Source: CAWELS01 sp964468205
GTDB taxonomy: Bacteria > Acidobacteriota > Terriglobia > Bryobacterales > Bryobacteraceae
Assembly (NCBI GenBank): GCA_964468205.1
Contig: CAYXVG010000035.1
Coordinates: 1-64,000, forward strand
DNA: 64,000 bases
Reading direction: 5' to 3'
The notes under the pieces are model-generated. The model saw only the letters and a list, made by a program, of their open reading frames with translations. It was not told the DNA's origin and ran no database searches. A program made the translations under genes and the position numbers. This document shows positions 50,455-59,700 of this stretch, piece after piece; position 1 is the stretch's first letter; each line of letters opens with the position of its first letter.

Positions 50455-50940
50455 CTACGGCTCGTAATAGCGATCCACCTGTTGATCGAGAGTCTCCTTG
50501 CGCAAGCTGCGTATGGTGCGCTGCAGCTTTGGATGAACCAAGCCGGGCGCGAGTTCCGCCAGCGGCTCCAGTACAAAACGGCGCGCGTGCATCGCGGGAT
50601 GCGGGATCGTGAGCTCCCGCGTCTCGAGCAGCATGTCGTCATAGAGAAGTATGTCGATGTCGACGGTGCGTGGGCCCTTGGGAATGGTGCGCTGCCGGCC
50701 GAGTTCTGCTTCCACGTGGGCGACGCGTGCCAGCAATTCGTCCGGAGTTAGGTAGGTTTCGGCCTCGACCACCTGGTTTAGAAAACGAGGCTGATCAGCC
50801 AGTTCCAGCGGCGCGGTTTCAAATAGGCTGGACGAGCGGAGGATGCGCAGCAGGTCGTCGGAGAGCAGGCGCCTCGCCCGCCGCAGGTTCTGGCTGCGGT
50901 CTCCAAGGTTCGAACCAAGGCCAAGGTAGATGATAGCCAT
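50455..50940 (-). CDS. folK: 2-amino-4-hydroxy-6-hydroxymethyldihydropteridine diphosphokinase
   Basis: The 161-residue enzyme transfers pyrophosphate from ATP to the pterin in folate synthesis. It begins MAIIYLGLGSNLGDRSQNL and has NQVVEAETYLTPDELL, GPRTVDIDILLYDDMLLET (magnesium-binding aspartates) and IPHPAMHARRFVLEPLAELAP, all family hallmarks. Its ATG follows the ruvB stop without a spacer, so it belongs to the ruvA-ruvB-folK run. Confidence 0.95.
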   Translation of the reverse strand: MAIIYLGLGSNLGDRSQNLRRARRLLSDDLLRILRSSSLFETAPLELADQPRFLNQVVEAETYLTPDELLARVAHVEAELGRQRTIPKGPRTVDIDILLYDDMLLETRELTIPHPAMHARRFVLEPLAELAPGLVHPKLQRTIRSLRKETLDQQVDRYYEP

Positions 50941-52014
50941 TTAGAAAAGGTCCTGCTGCGGGGTGAATCCGCGATGCGGCTGAATGCCAAAATGATCGAA
51001 GGCGCGCTGCATGGCGACGCGGCCGCGCGGCGTGCGGTCAATGAATCCAAGTTGCATCAAGTAGGGTTCATAGACTTCCTCGATGGTAGCGGCCTCCTCG
51101 TCCACGGAGGCGGCGATAGTGTTCAGGCCGACCGGTCCACCGTGATACTTCTCGATGATTGTCAGCATGATCTTCTGGTCAATCTCGTCGAGGCCGAAAC
51201 GGTCGACCTCGAGGAGATCCAAAGCGGTTTTGGCTACCGGCTGGGTTATTCGGCCGTCGGCGCGCACTTGAGCGTAGTCGCGGACGCGCCGCAGCAGACG
51301 ATTCGCAATGCGGGGGGTGCCGCGGCCCCGGCGGGCGATCTCTTCGGCCCCGGCATCATCCACGTTAATGCGCAACAGCCTGGCCGACCGTTTGACGATG
51401 GAAGTTAGTTCCTTGCTGTCATAGTGATTGAGACGGAGGACCAAGCCGAAGCGGCCGCGCAGTGGAGCGCTCACGAGCCCCTGGCGAGTGGTGGCGCCGA
51501 TAGCCGTGAAGCGTGGCACGGGGAGCGAATGGGTGCGGGCGCCAGGCCCGGTTCCCACCAGAATATCCACTCGAAAGTCCTCCAAGGCCGAGTACAGCAT
51601 CTCCTCCACGTCCGGCAGCAGCCGGTGAATCTCGTCGATGAAGAAGACTTGCCGCAGGCTGATATTGGAGAGGATGCCCGTGACATCGAGCTTCTTCTGC
51701 AGTATAGGTCCGGAGGTCTGATCGAAACTGACTTCCAGTTCCTCGGAGATGATGGCTGCGAGCGTCGTCTTCCCTAGGCCTGGCGGGCCGTAAAGCAACA
51801 CGTGGTCCAGCGCCTCGCCGCGCTGCTTCGCCGCTTCGATCGAGATCGCGAGCACTTCCTTGAGCTTGGACTGGCCAATGAAGTCGGTGAGCCGTGTCGG
51901 GCGGAGGCTCGCCTCGAACTGTTTCTCGCCTTCCTGCAAGGCGGACGAGATGATGCCCTGATCTCGCATGAAATATAAGCGTACCGCACGAGTGTCGGCC
52001 CGGTCGGCCGCCAT
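50941..52014 (-). CDS. ruvB: Holliday junction branch migration ATPase RuvB
   Basis: RuvB is the hexameric motor that drives branch migration with RuvA. The 357-residue product has the Walker A motif LLYGPPGLGKTTLAAII, Walker B FFIDEIHRL, sensor 1 AIGATTRQG and the RuvB C-terminal winged helix with YEPYLMQLGFIDRTPRGR. The ATG at 52014 gives about 15 residues before a second ATG at 51969 (MRDQGIISSAL), which may be the real start. Neither has a clear Shine-Dalgarno. It follows ruvA by 13 bases. Confidence 0.96.
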   Translation of the reverse strand: MAADRADTRAVRLYFMRDQGIISSALQEGEKQFEASLRPTRLTDFIGQSKLKEVLAISIEAAKQRGEALDHVLLYGPPGLGKTTLAAIISEELEVSFDQTSGPILQKKLDVTGILSNISLRQVFFIDEIHRLLPDVEEMLYSALEDFRVDILVGTGPGARTHSLPVPRFTAIGATTRQGLVSAPLRGRFGLVLRLNHYDSKELTSIVKRSARLLRINVDDAGAEEIARRGRGTPRIANRLLRRVRDYAQVRADGRITQPVAKTALDLLEVDRFGLDEIDQKIMLTIIEKYHGGPVGLNTIAASVDEEAATIEEVYEPYLMQLGFIDRTPRGRVAMQRAFDHFGIQPHRGFTPQQDLF

Positions 52015-52027
52015 CGGCCCGGCGCCG

Positions 52028-52630
52028 TTAACGGATGTTCTCCATTGCCTTTCGGAAGAGGGGTTCGAACTCGTCCGGTGCGCCGGCGGACTTCGCCTTG
52101 CGAATGGCCTTCTCCGCGGCCGGCCGCGTACAGCCTAAGTTGACAAGGGCGGAGAGGACGTCTTGTTCGACATCGGAGAGGACTTCCCGCGCGGGCCGTT
52201 CTTCCACTGGAGGCGCCCCCGCGGCGACATCGTCGAGCTTGTCACGAAGCTCCATCACCATGCGTTCGGCGGTCTTTTTCCCAACGCCCGGGATGCGGGT
52301 GAGGTGGTCCACGGCGCCGCCCCGGATGGCCCCTACCAAGTCTCGCGCTTTGAGGCCCGAGAGAATCGCGATGGCGAGCTTCGGACCGATGCCGCTAACG
52401 GAGACAAGCCGTTCGAAGACGAGCTTCTCGTCGCGCGTCAAAAACCCGTACAGGGCGAATGACTGCTCCGTGTGCTGCGTGTAGACGTGCAGGCGGACTT
52501 CGGCGCCTTCCTCCGGCAGCCCGGAGAATGTCGAGATCGGAACCGTCACGTCATAGCCAACGCCGCCTGCGTCCACGATCACTTGGTTCGGGTGTTTCTC
52601 AAGTATCTTGCCGCGAAGATAAGCAATCAT
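52028..52630 (-). CDS. ruvA: Holliday junction branch migration protein RuvA
   Basis: The 200-residue RuvA binds four-way junctions. The N-terminal OB fold starts MIAYLRGKILEKHPNQVIVD. Helix-hairpin-helix motifs are visible as VSGIGPKLAIAILSGL and IPGVGKKTAERMVMEL, and the C-terminal domain III ends the protein. No ruvC lies upstream; the neighbour there is rsmE on the opposite strand, with only 22 bases between the two start codons. Confidence 0.96.
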   Translation of the reverse strand: MIAYLRGKILEKHPNQVIVDAGGVGYDVTVPISTFSGLPEEGAEVRLHVYTQHTEQSFALYGFLTRDEKLVFERLVSVSGIGPKLAIAILSGLKARDLVGAIRGGAVDHLTRIPGVGKKTAERMVMELRDKLDDVAAGAPPVEERPAREVLSDVEQDVLSALVNLGCTRPAAEKAIRKAKSAGAPDEFEPLFRKAMENIR

Positions 52631-52652
52631 CAGAAGGCGTACATTATTGCAT

Positions 52653-53396
52653 ATGGCGCGACGTAGATTCTTTGTGGAGGAAGTTCATCACGGACAGGCT
52701 GAACTCACCGGCGAAGCCGCTCACCATTTACGAAACGTGCTCCGGGTGGAGGCAGGCCAGAAATACGAGATATCGGATAACGAGCGAGTCTACTTGGCCG
52801 AGGTCAGCCTGGCGGCCAAGAAGCGGGTCGTATTCGATGTTGTGGAGAATCTGGTCGCCGTGCCCCCGCCGGCCCGGGTTCACCTCTATCTCGCGCTCAT
52901 GAAGTTCGACCGCTTCGAACTGGCGGTCGAGAAGGCGACGGAACTCGGCGTCGAACGTATCGTGCCGGTGATTGCGAAACGGAGCGAAAAGGGGCTCGAG
53001 AAGGCGGTAGTGAAGCGGTTGGCGCGTTGGACGAAAATCGCACACGAAGCGAGCCAGCAGTCGCGGCGCGTCCGCCAGCCGGAGATTAGTGAAGCCATCC
53101 CGTTTTCCGGCGTCGGCGACGCGCAAGCCGCGCAGCGGTATTTCCTGGACGAAGCCGACGGCGCATCGCTGTTGCCGGACATGCTGCACCACCATCCGGG
53201 TGACGAGGCCGCTGCGCTTTTGGTGGGTCCCGAAGGCGGCTGGGTGGAAACCGAGCGCGAGACTGCGAGGGATGCCGGCTGGAGGCCGGTCTCACTCGGG
53301 CCGCAAGTTCTGAGAACGGAAACGGCCGCGATCGCGTCGCTGGCAGTCGTAATGGCGCACTGGGCGGGGCGACCCGGAACGGAAGCGGACCGCTGA
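52653..53396 (+). CDS. rsmE: 16S rRNA m3U1498 methyltransferase RsmE
   Basis: The 247-residue SPOUT-fold enzyme methylates U1498 of 16S rRNA. The ATG at 52653 gives MARRRFFVEEVHHGQ; a TTG two codons earlier is possible. A PUA-like N-terminal domain (residues 1-70) is followed by the SPOUT core with EKATELGVERIVPV. The knot motifs LLVGPEGGWVETE and LGPQVLRTETAAIASL are present. It diverges from ruvA with a very short shared upstream region. Confidence 0.94.
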   Translation: MARRRFFVEEVHHGQAELTGEAAHHLRNVLRVEAGQKYEISDNERVYLAEVSLAAKKRVVFDVVENLVAVPPPARVHLYLALMKFDRFELAVEKATELGVERIVPVIAKRSEKGLEKAVVKRLARWTKIAHEASQQSRRVRQPEISEAIPFSGVGDAQAAQRYFLDEADGASLLPDMLHHHPGDEAAALLVGPEGGWVETERETARDAGWRPVSLGPQVLRTETAAIASLAVVMAHWAGRPGTEADR

Positions 53397-53437
53397 TCGA
53401 CTGTGCTAGTCTGATGGCCGCGAAATGGAGGCGGCAG

Positions 53438-54001
53438 ATGGTGGCGAGAAATCCTGTTCCGGAAGACGTGCGCAATTACTGGGGCTGGCTGTTCGCTCTC
53501 GGGTTGAGTTTCGATCTCCTTGGCGTTCTGGGGCTGGTCTTCACGCTGGCGTTCACCATTCACGGAGTCGCCTTTTTCGGCGCCCTACTGTTGCTTGGCG
53601 CGGCTGCGCAAATCGTGCAATCGTTTCGGTGTAGAGATTGGCGAGGCAGCCTGCTGAGCCTGTTGGAAGCGGCGCTCTACTCGGTGGCAGGAATCCTGAT
53701 TCTGACCGACCCGCTGGTGACGGCAGGCTATCTGCCCGTGATGCTTGCCTTCGCTCTCATCGCCATGGGGGCGGTCCGTATCGGCGTGGCCTTGAAGCAC
53801 CAGGAGATCATGGCCGGGGCTGCCATGCTCGGATTGAGCGGCATTGTCGCGCTGCTGGCCGGTGTCTTCATTCTGCTGAACTGGCCTATTTCCGGAGTCT
53901 TCGCGATCGGCCTTTTCCTCTCCGTCGAGATGATGATGCATGGCCAGGCTCTGCTCGTACTGGCGATCATGGCGCGGTCCGGAGCCCACAGAGCGGCTTA
54001 G
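53438..54001 (+). CDS. HdeD-like (DUF308) membrane protein
   Basis: The 187-residue protein has six hydrophobic helices in the pattern of the DUF308/HdeD family, which in E. coli is linked to acid resistance. The ATG at 53438 is preceded by GGAGG about six bases away and gives MVARNPVPEDVRNYW; an upstream ATG at 53414 is in frame but less favoured. The function here is unknown. It lies 41 bases after rsmE and converges with the small secreted protein gene. Confidence 0.85.
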   Translation: MVARNPVPEDVRNYWGWLFALGLSFDLLGVLGLVFTLAFTIHGVAFFGALLLLGAAAQIVQSFRCRDWRGSLLSLLEAALYSVAGILILTDPLVTAGYLPVMLAFALIAMGAVRIGVALKHQEIMAGAAMLGLSGIVALLAGVFILLNWPISGVFAIGLFLSVEMMMHGQALLVLAIMARSGAHRAA

Positions 54002-54042
54002 CGCCGGACCGCGCAGTTACTATCCGCCAGCAGGTGAGCATG

Positions 54043-54363
54043 TCAGCGCAAATAGGGCGCGGAGCACGCATAGGGGTGCTTCCGGCAATGCTTGCGCCAC
54101 TTCTTTTGTTGCTTGATCACGCACTTCCGATACTTCTTGTGCGACCGGTATTTCGCGCAGGGATTCCCGCAATGCACGCACGGGCCGCCGATGCGCGCCG
54201 GATACGGGCCAAGGCAGGCAGGCCCGGTTCGATACCCGGCATGAACACTCACAACAACGCCCGGCCCATAGTGGGAGGCTTGGCGACGATACTTCCCGTG
54301 CCCCGCCTGAAGCGGCAGTCCCATAACGAACAAGAGCGTCAGGATCAAAATCGAAGCTCTCAT
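54043..54363 (-). CDS. Small secreted basic cysteine-rich protein
   Basis: The function is not recognised. The ATG at 54363 gives a signal peptide (MRASILILTLLFVMGLPLQA) and a mature part of about 86 residues rich in lysine, arginine, histidine and tyrosine. It has seven cysteines, including CVHCGNPC. The C-terminus reads KHCRKHPYACSAPYLR. Metal binding or disulfide stabilisation is possible. The open frame extends to 54438, but the strong ribosome binding site fixes the shorter start. It is flanked by a converging membrane protein gene and a diverging DNA glycosylase gene. Confidence 0.7.
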   Translation of the reverse strand: MRASILILTLLFVMGLPLQAGHGKYRRQASHYGPGVVVSVHAGYRTGPACLGPYPARIGGPCVHCGNPCAKYRSHKKYRKCVIKQQKKWRKHCRKHPYACSAPYLR

Positions 54364-54368
54364 CGAAA

Positions 54369-54374
54369 CCTCCT
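54369..54374 (-). promoter_or_regulatory. Strong ribosome binding site for the cysteine-rich protein
   Basis: On the minus strand AGGAGG lies five bases before the ATG at 54363, favouring this start over the in-frame ATG at 54438. Confidence 0.75.
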
Positions 54375-54507
54375 TTCGCCTCTCCGAGAGCATGCACGGG
54401 TCCGAAGAGAAAGGGCGTCGAGAATCAGAGACTTGCACGTGCGGAATTCCAGTTCGCTGGTTGTTCGCAACCAGTCTGGTTGAGTTCCACCATCACCCGC
54501 TGGCAAG

Positions 54508-55410
54508 ATGGAGCGCATGCATTGCGAGTTACTTCTCACAGCCCCGGCGCCTTTCGACTTCGTCAACACAGCCTACTCGCATGGATGGGTCGTACTGGCT
54601 CCGAATTCCTGGGATCCGGAAAGCGCGACCCTTCGGCGCGTCGAACGGTTGTCAAGCGGCGTGGCCGTGAGGTTAGCAATCGCTGGCGGAGGCACGGCGC
54701 ACCGCCCGGAGATCCGTGTAGTTGTCGATTCGGCTACGCGGCTAGGGATTCGCGCCCGCCGGGAGATCACTCACAAAGTCGGCCACATGCTTCGTCTGGA
54801 CGAGGACCTGACTCCGTTCTATCGTCTCTGCCGCAAGCGGGGTGGGCATTGGCGGGCGGTGACCGGGGGCATGGGCCGGTTGCTCCGCTCGCCGAGCCTG
54901 TGGGAGGACTTCGTCAAGGTAATTTGCACAACCAATATCCAGTGGGGTGGAACGAAGGCGATGGTCGCCGGCTTGGTTGACGCTTACGGAGATTCCGGAA
55001 GCTTCCCAACTCCCGAGGCGATCGCGGCGGCCTCGCTCTCCGAATTCCAGCGCTCAGTGCGGCTAGGCTATCGCGCTCCCTACGTGCATGAACTGGCGAC
55101 GCTGACCGCGAGCGGAGCCCTTGATCTGGAAACTCTATACCAACCCGGCACGCCATCCGGGGAATTGAAGAGAAAGGTGCTCGCCTTGAAAGGCGTCGGG
55201 CCATACGCCGCGGCGACCCTCCTTATGCTGATGGGCCGCTACGACGATTTGCCGGTCGATACAGTGGCGCGCGAGTTCGCTGCGAAGAAGTACTTCGGCG
55301 GGAGGAAGCCGAGTGATGCCGAGGTGCGGGCGATCTACGACGATTGGGGAGAATGGAGGTTCCTCGCCTATTGGTTCGACCTCTGGCAAGGGCCGGACGA
55401 GAAGCTATAG
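54508..55410 (+). CDS. HhH-GPD family DNA glycosylase
   Basis: The 300-residue protein resembles AlkA/OGG-type base excision repair glycosylases. The helix-hairpin-helix LALKGVGPYAAATLLML lies at about residues 225-241, and the catalytic aspartate is D251 in LPVDTVAREF. The lysine that makes OGG1-type enzymes bifunctional is absent at the hairpin, so a monofunctional glycosylase is more likely. The N-terminal 100 residues form an AlkA-like beta domain. The ATG at 54508 is used here, but one at 54517 has GGAG better placed. Specificity cannot be deduced. Confidence 0.85.
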   Translation: MERMHCELLLTAPAPFDFVNTAYSHGWVVLAPNSWDPESATLRRVERLSSGVAVRLAIAGGGTAHRPEIRVVVDSATRLGIRARREITHKVGHMLRLDEDLTPFYRLCRKRGGHWRAVTGGMGRLLRSPSLWEDFVKVICTTNIQWGGTKAMVAGLVDAYGDSGSFPTPEAIAAASLSEFQRSVRLGYRAPYVHELATLTASGALDLETLYQPGTPSGELKRKVLALKGVGPYAAATLLMLMGRYDDLPVDTVAREFAAKKYFGGRKPSDAEVRAIYDDWGEWRFLAYWFDLWQGPDEKL

Positions 55411-55480
55411 AGGTCTGGCAAGACCGAGACCCCCACCGCCGAATCTCCTTAGAGTGACTGCGGCTGTGGCCGTGAAGTGA

Positions 55481-55514
55481 GAATGTCGTTTTTGAGCGAA
55501 GTAGGAATGTCGCC
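55481..55514 (+). repeat. Left end of an insertion sequence relic
   Basis: This end contains two copies of AATGTCG 24 bases apart, separated by TTTTTGAGCGAAGTAGG. It is a partial inverted match to 56474-56510, which has GACGTTT twice on the opposite strand orientation. The GCGAAGTAGGAATGTCGCC part corresponds to GGCGACGTTTCTACTTTCG at the other end. Confidence 0.6.
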
Positions 55515-55536
55515 TTGACAGCCCCATTCTCTGAGG

Positions 55537-56012
55537 ATGCAGGAAGGACTACTAGAGATGGGTCAAACACATCGTGGCCGTCTGGTCGCGTTAAAGAAGG
55601 CGCAGAAGAGATCGATTACACAGGCGGAGGCCGCCGCTGGATAAGAGCCACCACCTTGGCGCCGTTGAGCCATGTGGGGAGGCGAGAGGTGCTGAGGGAT
55701 TACACCTTGCGCTGGGATGAGAAGTTGTACCGGATCGAGCGGTGGGCAAGCACGACGGGGTTGCGCCGAGCCAAGGTGCGAGTGGAGCAGCGGCTGGATG
55801 GTTCCATGGCGGTACGCCATGGTGAACGCTACCTGCCCGTCAAGGAATGCGCCGTGGCAGGCAAGCCGGAAGCGCCGCCGAAAAAGCCAACCCAGAGCAG
55901 TCGCCCCCGTGGTCAAGGCAGCGACTGGAACAAGGATTTCGACCTGAAGAAAGGGCCGAAGGTACGGCAGGCAGCACAAGCATCGGGCTATCGGGGAAGC
56001 ACTGGGGAGTGA
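55537..56012 (+). pseudogene. ISNCY-like transposase remnant, catalytic core deleted
   Basis: The piece 55537-55644 reads MQEGLLEMGQTHRGRLVALK then KAQKRSITQAEAAAG and stops, matching the N-terminal helix-turn-helix region of ISNCY-type transposases. In a different frame, up to 56012, follows LAPLSHVGRREVLRDYTLRW, DEKLYRIERWASTTGLRRAK, VRVEQRLDGSMAVRHGERYL and a tail ending near SDWNKDFDLKKGP. That is the C-terminal part of the same family. The roughly 270-residue middle with the DDE catalytic residues is absent. The element is therefore a dead relic formed by internal deletion and frameshift, bounded by inverted ends. Confidence 0.75.
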
Positions 56013-56473
56013 GCCTTCCGATCCGGGCTGAGGAGCGAGTCGTGGGCCAAAGACGCCCTGTACAGGGAAACTCTCCAGACGACCGAAAAACCTACCCGGA
56101 TTTTCGTTCGCCCCAAGAGAGTTTGCGTCGATGTCCACCCGCTCGCTCCGTGACCCGGACGGTTCTTCACCGGCAGTGCGCACTCGCCGCCGAACCAAGG
56201 GGCCCGGACTGGCGTTTTCAAGGCATGACGGAATCTATCGCTCCGATGAGATCAACCGAACCCTCAGAGCCTGGGGGGCGGGCGCCGCCTCCCGTTGGTC
56301 GGCCTCCGGGCCTAGGCCAAGGACGCGGCGGGAGAAACTGCTCCGCGTCCTGCTCATCGTTTGCGACGAGTTCCGACCGACTATTCATTGATCGGGTTGC
56401 TCGCCAGCAGAGCCCGTCTCTGCTTCACCGGCGACCGCAGAATAGCACGCACTTCCCAACCGCTCGGGCAACA

Positions 56474-56510
56474 GGCGACGTTTCTACTTTCGTTGACATA
56501 TGTGACGTTT
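56474..56510 (-). repeat. Right end of the insertion sequence relic
   Basis: GGCGACGTTTCTACTTTCG at 56474 is an imperfect reverse complement of the left end. Like that end it contains a repeated motif, GACGTTT, here at two places 27 bases apart. Together with 55481-55514 it frames about 1.03 kb. Confidence 0.6.
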
Positions 56511-56540
56511 TTGATTGTTTTGTAAGTAGAAGTGTGATAT
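56511..56540 (+). promoter_or_regulatory. Candidate promoter upstream of the second TonB-dependent receptor
   Basis: TTGATT at 56511-56516 and TGATAT at 56535-56540 are 18 bases apart in an AT-rich stretch next to the relic's right end. Another TTGACA lies at 56493-56498 but has no good -10. The match is moderate. Confidence 0.25.
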
Positions 56541-56722
56541 CTATTGACAGGTTTTGCAATCGCCACCGCACGTGACGAGTTCGTTTCGGAGTTGGAGAAT
56601 GAGTCTTCGGGTCGGTTCCGCACCATCGCGCCCTAATCTCACTTGTGCCTGCCATCCCAGATCCTGTTTCACTCTCCGAGCAAAATCTGTCATTACGAAA
56701 TTCCTTTGAAAGGGGATTGGAC

Positions 56723-59700
56723 ATGGATCGTCCACTGCGGCATCTTCTGCCGCTGATCATACTTCTTCTTATGGCTCCCCTCTGCCTCGCGCAGAGTTCG
56801 GCCACAGTTACAGGTGTTGTCCAGGATTCGACCGGAGCGGTAATCCCCGGCGCGAACCTGACACTCACCAACGTGCAACAGAACCGGCCATGGACAACTC
56901 AGAGTAATGCCGTTGGCGCTTACACATTCCAGCAGATCCCGCCGGGGAACTACCGTCTGGAGGTCGAGGCTGACGGCTTCAAGAAGTTTTCTCGTTCAGG
57001 CCTGATCATCAATGTTGCCCAGACCGCGGAGATCAACGTCCCGTTGGAAGTCGGAGCGCTTACGGAAACCGTCGAGATCACGGCGGAAACGCCGCTTCTC
57101 GATACCGCCAGCTCTACCCTTGGCGAGGTGGTCAATGAAATTACCACTGAGAACCTGCCGCTGAACGGCCGGAACGTACTTCAGCTAGTGGCTCTGACGC
57201 CGGGCATCAATACTACCCGCAGTTACCGGACGTCTTCTTCCGGAAGCGGCAGCATCTCCGCCGTCGCTTTCTCGGCAAACGGTGGCCGCAACGTATCCAA
57301 TCAGGTCATGCTGGACGGGACGCCCCAGGAGGTGATGGGTTACAATCAGCCGTCGTTCGTGCCCTCTCCGGACGCGGTTCAGGAATTCAAAGTCCAGACC
57401 AATGCCCTCTCGGCAGAGTATGGCCGCAGCGGCGGCGCCGTGGTGAACATGGTGCATAGGTCCGGAACCAGCGAGTTCCACGGCGTGGGTTACTGGTTCG
57501 TCCGCAACGACGCTTTCGACGCGAACTCATTCTTCCAGAACCGGAACAAAACGCCCAAGTCCGGATTCCGGTACAACCAGTATGGAGCGACGCTCGGCGG
57601 TCCGATGACGCCGTCCCGGGAAACCACCTTCTTCTTTGTCAACTACGAAGGCCTTATCCGGCGCAACGCTGGAGGCGGCACCCATACAGTGCCCACGGCA
57701 AAAATGCGGTCAGGCGACTTCTCCGAGTTGCTGGATCCTTCTCTCAATAAGATCTCCGAGATCATCTATGACCCGATGACGATCGATGGTTCGGGCGTCC
57801 GCCAACCCTTCGCCGGAAATATCATCCCCGGTGATCGGCTGGACCCGGTGGGTGTCAACTTTGTCAACGAGTACCCGACGCCCTCCACTCCAAACACGTT
57901 CAACAACTTCTTCACGACGAAGGGCAACAAGATCGACCGCTACACTCTCACGGCGAAGTTCGATCACCGTTTCTCCGAGCGAAACAACTTCTTTGGGCGT
58001 ATTAACTGGGACAAGAACGACAGCAAGTTGCCGGATCACTATGAAACTCCAGGTTCCCCGAACCTCGGTAACAGCGGGGCGAGGAACAAGGGGATTACCA
58101 TCGACGACACGCATATGTTGGGCCAGTGGATCCTCCACGGCAACGCCGGAATCGCCTATCACGCCAACCCCAGAGACACGCCGATTGTTGAGAACATTAA
58201 CGCGCAACTCGGACTGCCCAGCTACATCGACGATGTGAATCAGTTCAGAATCCATCCCCGGGTGAATCCCACCGGCTACAACCAACTTGGGACGAACGGC
58301 TCGTGGATCATCGGCAACAAGTTCTACAACATCATCTTCTCCGGCGACGCTTCCCGGCTGATCGGCAACCACACCGTGAAGTTCGGCGGCACCTACCGGC
58401 TGAATCGTGTCTCCAACTTCCGCCCGGTGGACCCGAACGGGCAGTACGCATTCAACATGAATTGGACGCGCCAGAAGTTCAACGGCGGAAGCGGCGGAGA
58501 TGGCATCGCCACCATGTTGCTCGGGTTGCCAACCGGAGGCCAACTCCGCACCGAACCCTCACTCTCCGAGCAGGTGAAGTACGGCGCGCTTTACTTTCAG
58601 GACGACTGGCGCGTAAACAACAAGCTGACCGTGAACATGGGACTTCGCTGGGAAACCGACCGTGCTCTCACCGAGAAGTGGGACCGCGCCTCCTGGTACA
58701 ACACCGGGATCCCGCTTCCGCTAGAGGTTCCCGGTTTCGGCACGTTCTTCGGCGGTATCGAATTTGCGGGCCGCCATAACCAGTTCGGAAACAGCGAGCG
58801 CGGTATCGTGGACCTGCCGTACATGAACTTCTCACCGCGGCTAGGTTTCGCTTACAAACTGAGCGACCGGATCGTGCTTCGCTCCGGTTTCGGCATGTTC
58901 TACAACCCGACCACCGGAAACGGTCCAAATCCTACCAAAGCCGGCGCTCTCAGTTTTAATTCCCAGACCGGCATCCCCAGCTCGATCGACGGTGGCCGCA
59001 CTCCGTACGCCACCCTTCAGGACCCATTCCCGGACGGGTTCATTGTTCCGCTGAACGGGTCTGACGGCGAGATGACGAACGTGGGCTCCGGCATCAGCAC
59101 CAATTTCCGCGATCGTTATATGCCGTATTCGATCCAATGGAACGTTAACGTTCAATACGAGTTGCCGGGGAACATGCTGCTCGATGCGGCGTACGCCGGA
59201 AACTCAGGCGTCCATCTGCAAGCGAATGCGAGTCAGCTCAACCAGTTGCCGGACGCCTTGCTTTCCGAAGGCGACAGGCTGCAGGAGAAGGTGGACAATC
59301 CGTTTTTCGGGATTCTTCCAGCCGCTAGTGGCATGGGAAAGAAAACGACCACCTACGGGCAATTGCTCCGTCCCTATCCGCACTTAACCGGCCTGAATAA
59401 CCTGCTGGCCACCCACGCCCACTCGAGTTACCATGCCCTGCAGCTCAAGTTCCGCAAGCGCTACTCGAACGGCATCCAGTTCCTGGTCGCCTACACCTTC
59501 TCGAAGACGATCGATGATTTGTCTTCGGTAGCGGGCTTTCTGGGGCAGGAGAACCCCGGCTATACCAACCACAATAACCGCCGGCTGGATAAGGGTTTAT
59601 CCAACCTTCATGTTCCGCACGTACTTAGCGTGAACTACCAGTGGGAACTGCCCTTCGGCAAAGGGAAACCCTTCCTTAACTCCAGCCGGGCGCTGGATCT

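Larger units (their letters stand above)
56013..56722 (+). other. Non-coding stretch: rest of IS relic and receptor upstream region
   Basis: This 710-base stretch has no convincing gene. Its first 500 bases run from the transposase remnant to the right end of the insertion sequence relic; short open frames there look like chance. From about 56490 it becomes AT-richer than the surroundings and forms the upstream region of the TonB-dependent receptor gene. Confidence 0.6.

Noticed and set aside
56013..56575. Several overlapping open frames in the relic's right half
   Set aside because: No conserved domain or consistent start; they are low-complexity and lie in non-coding relic sequence.
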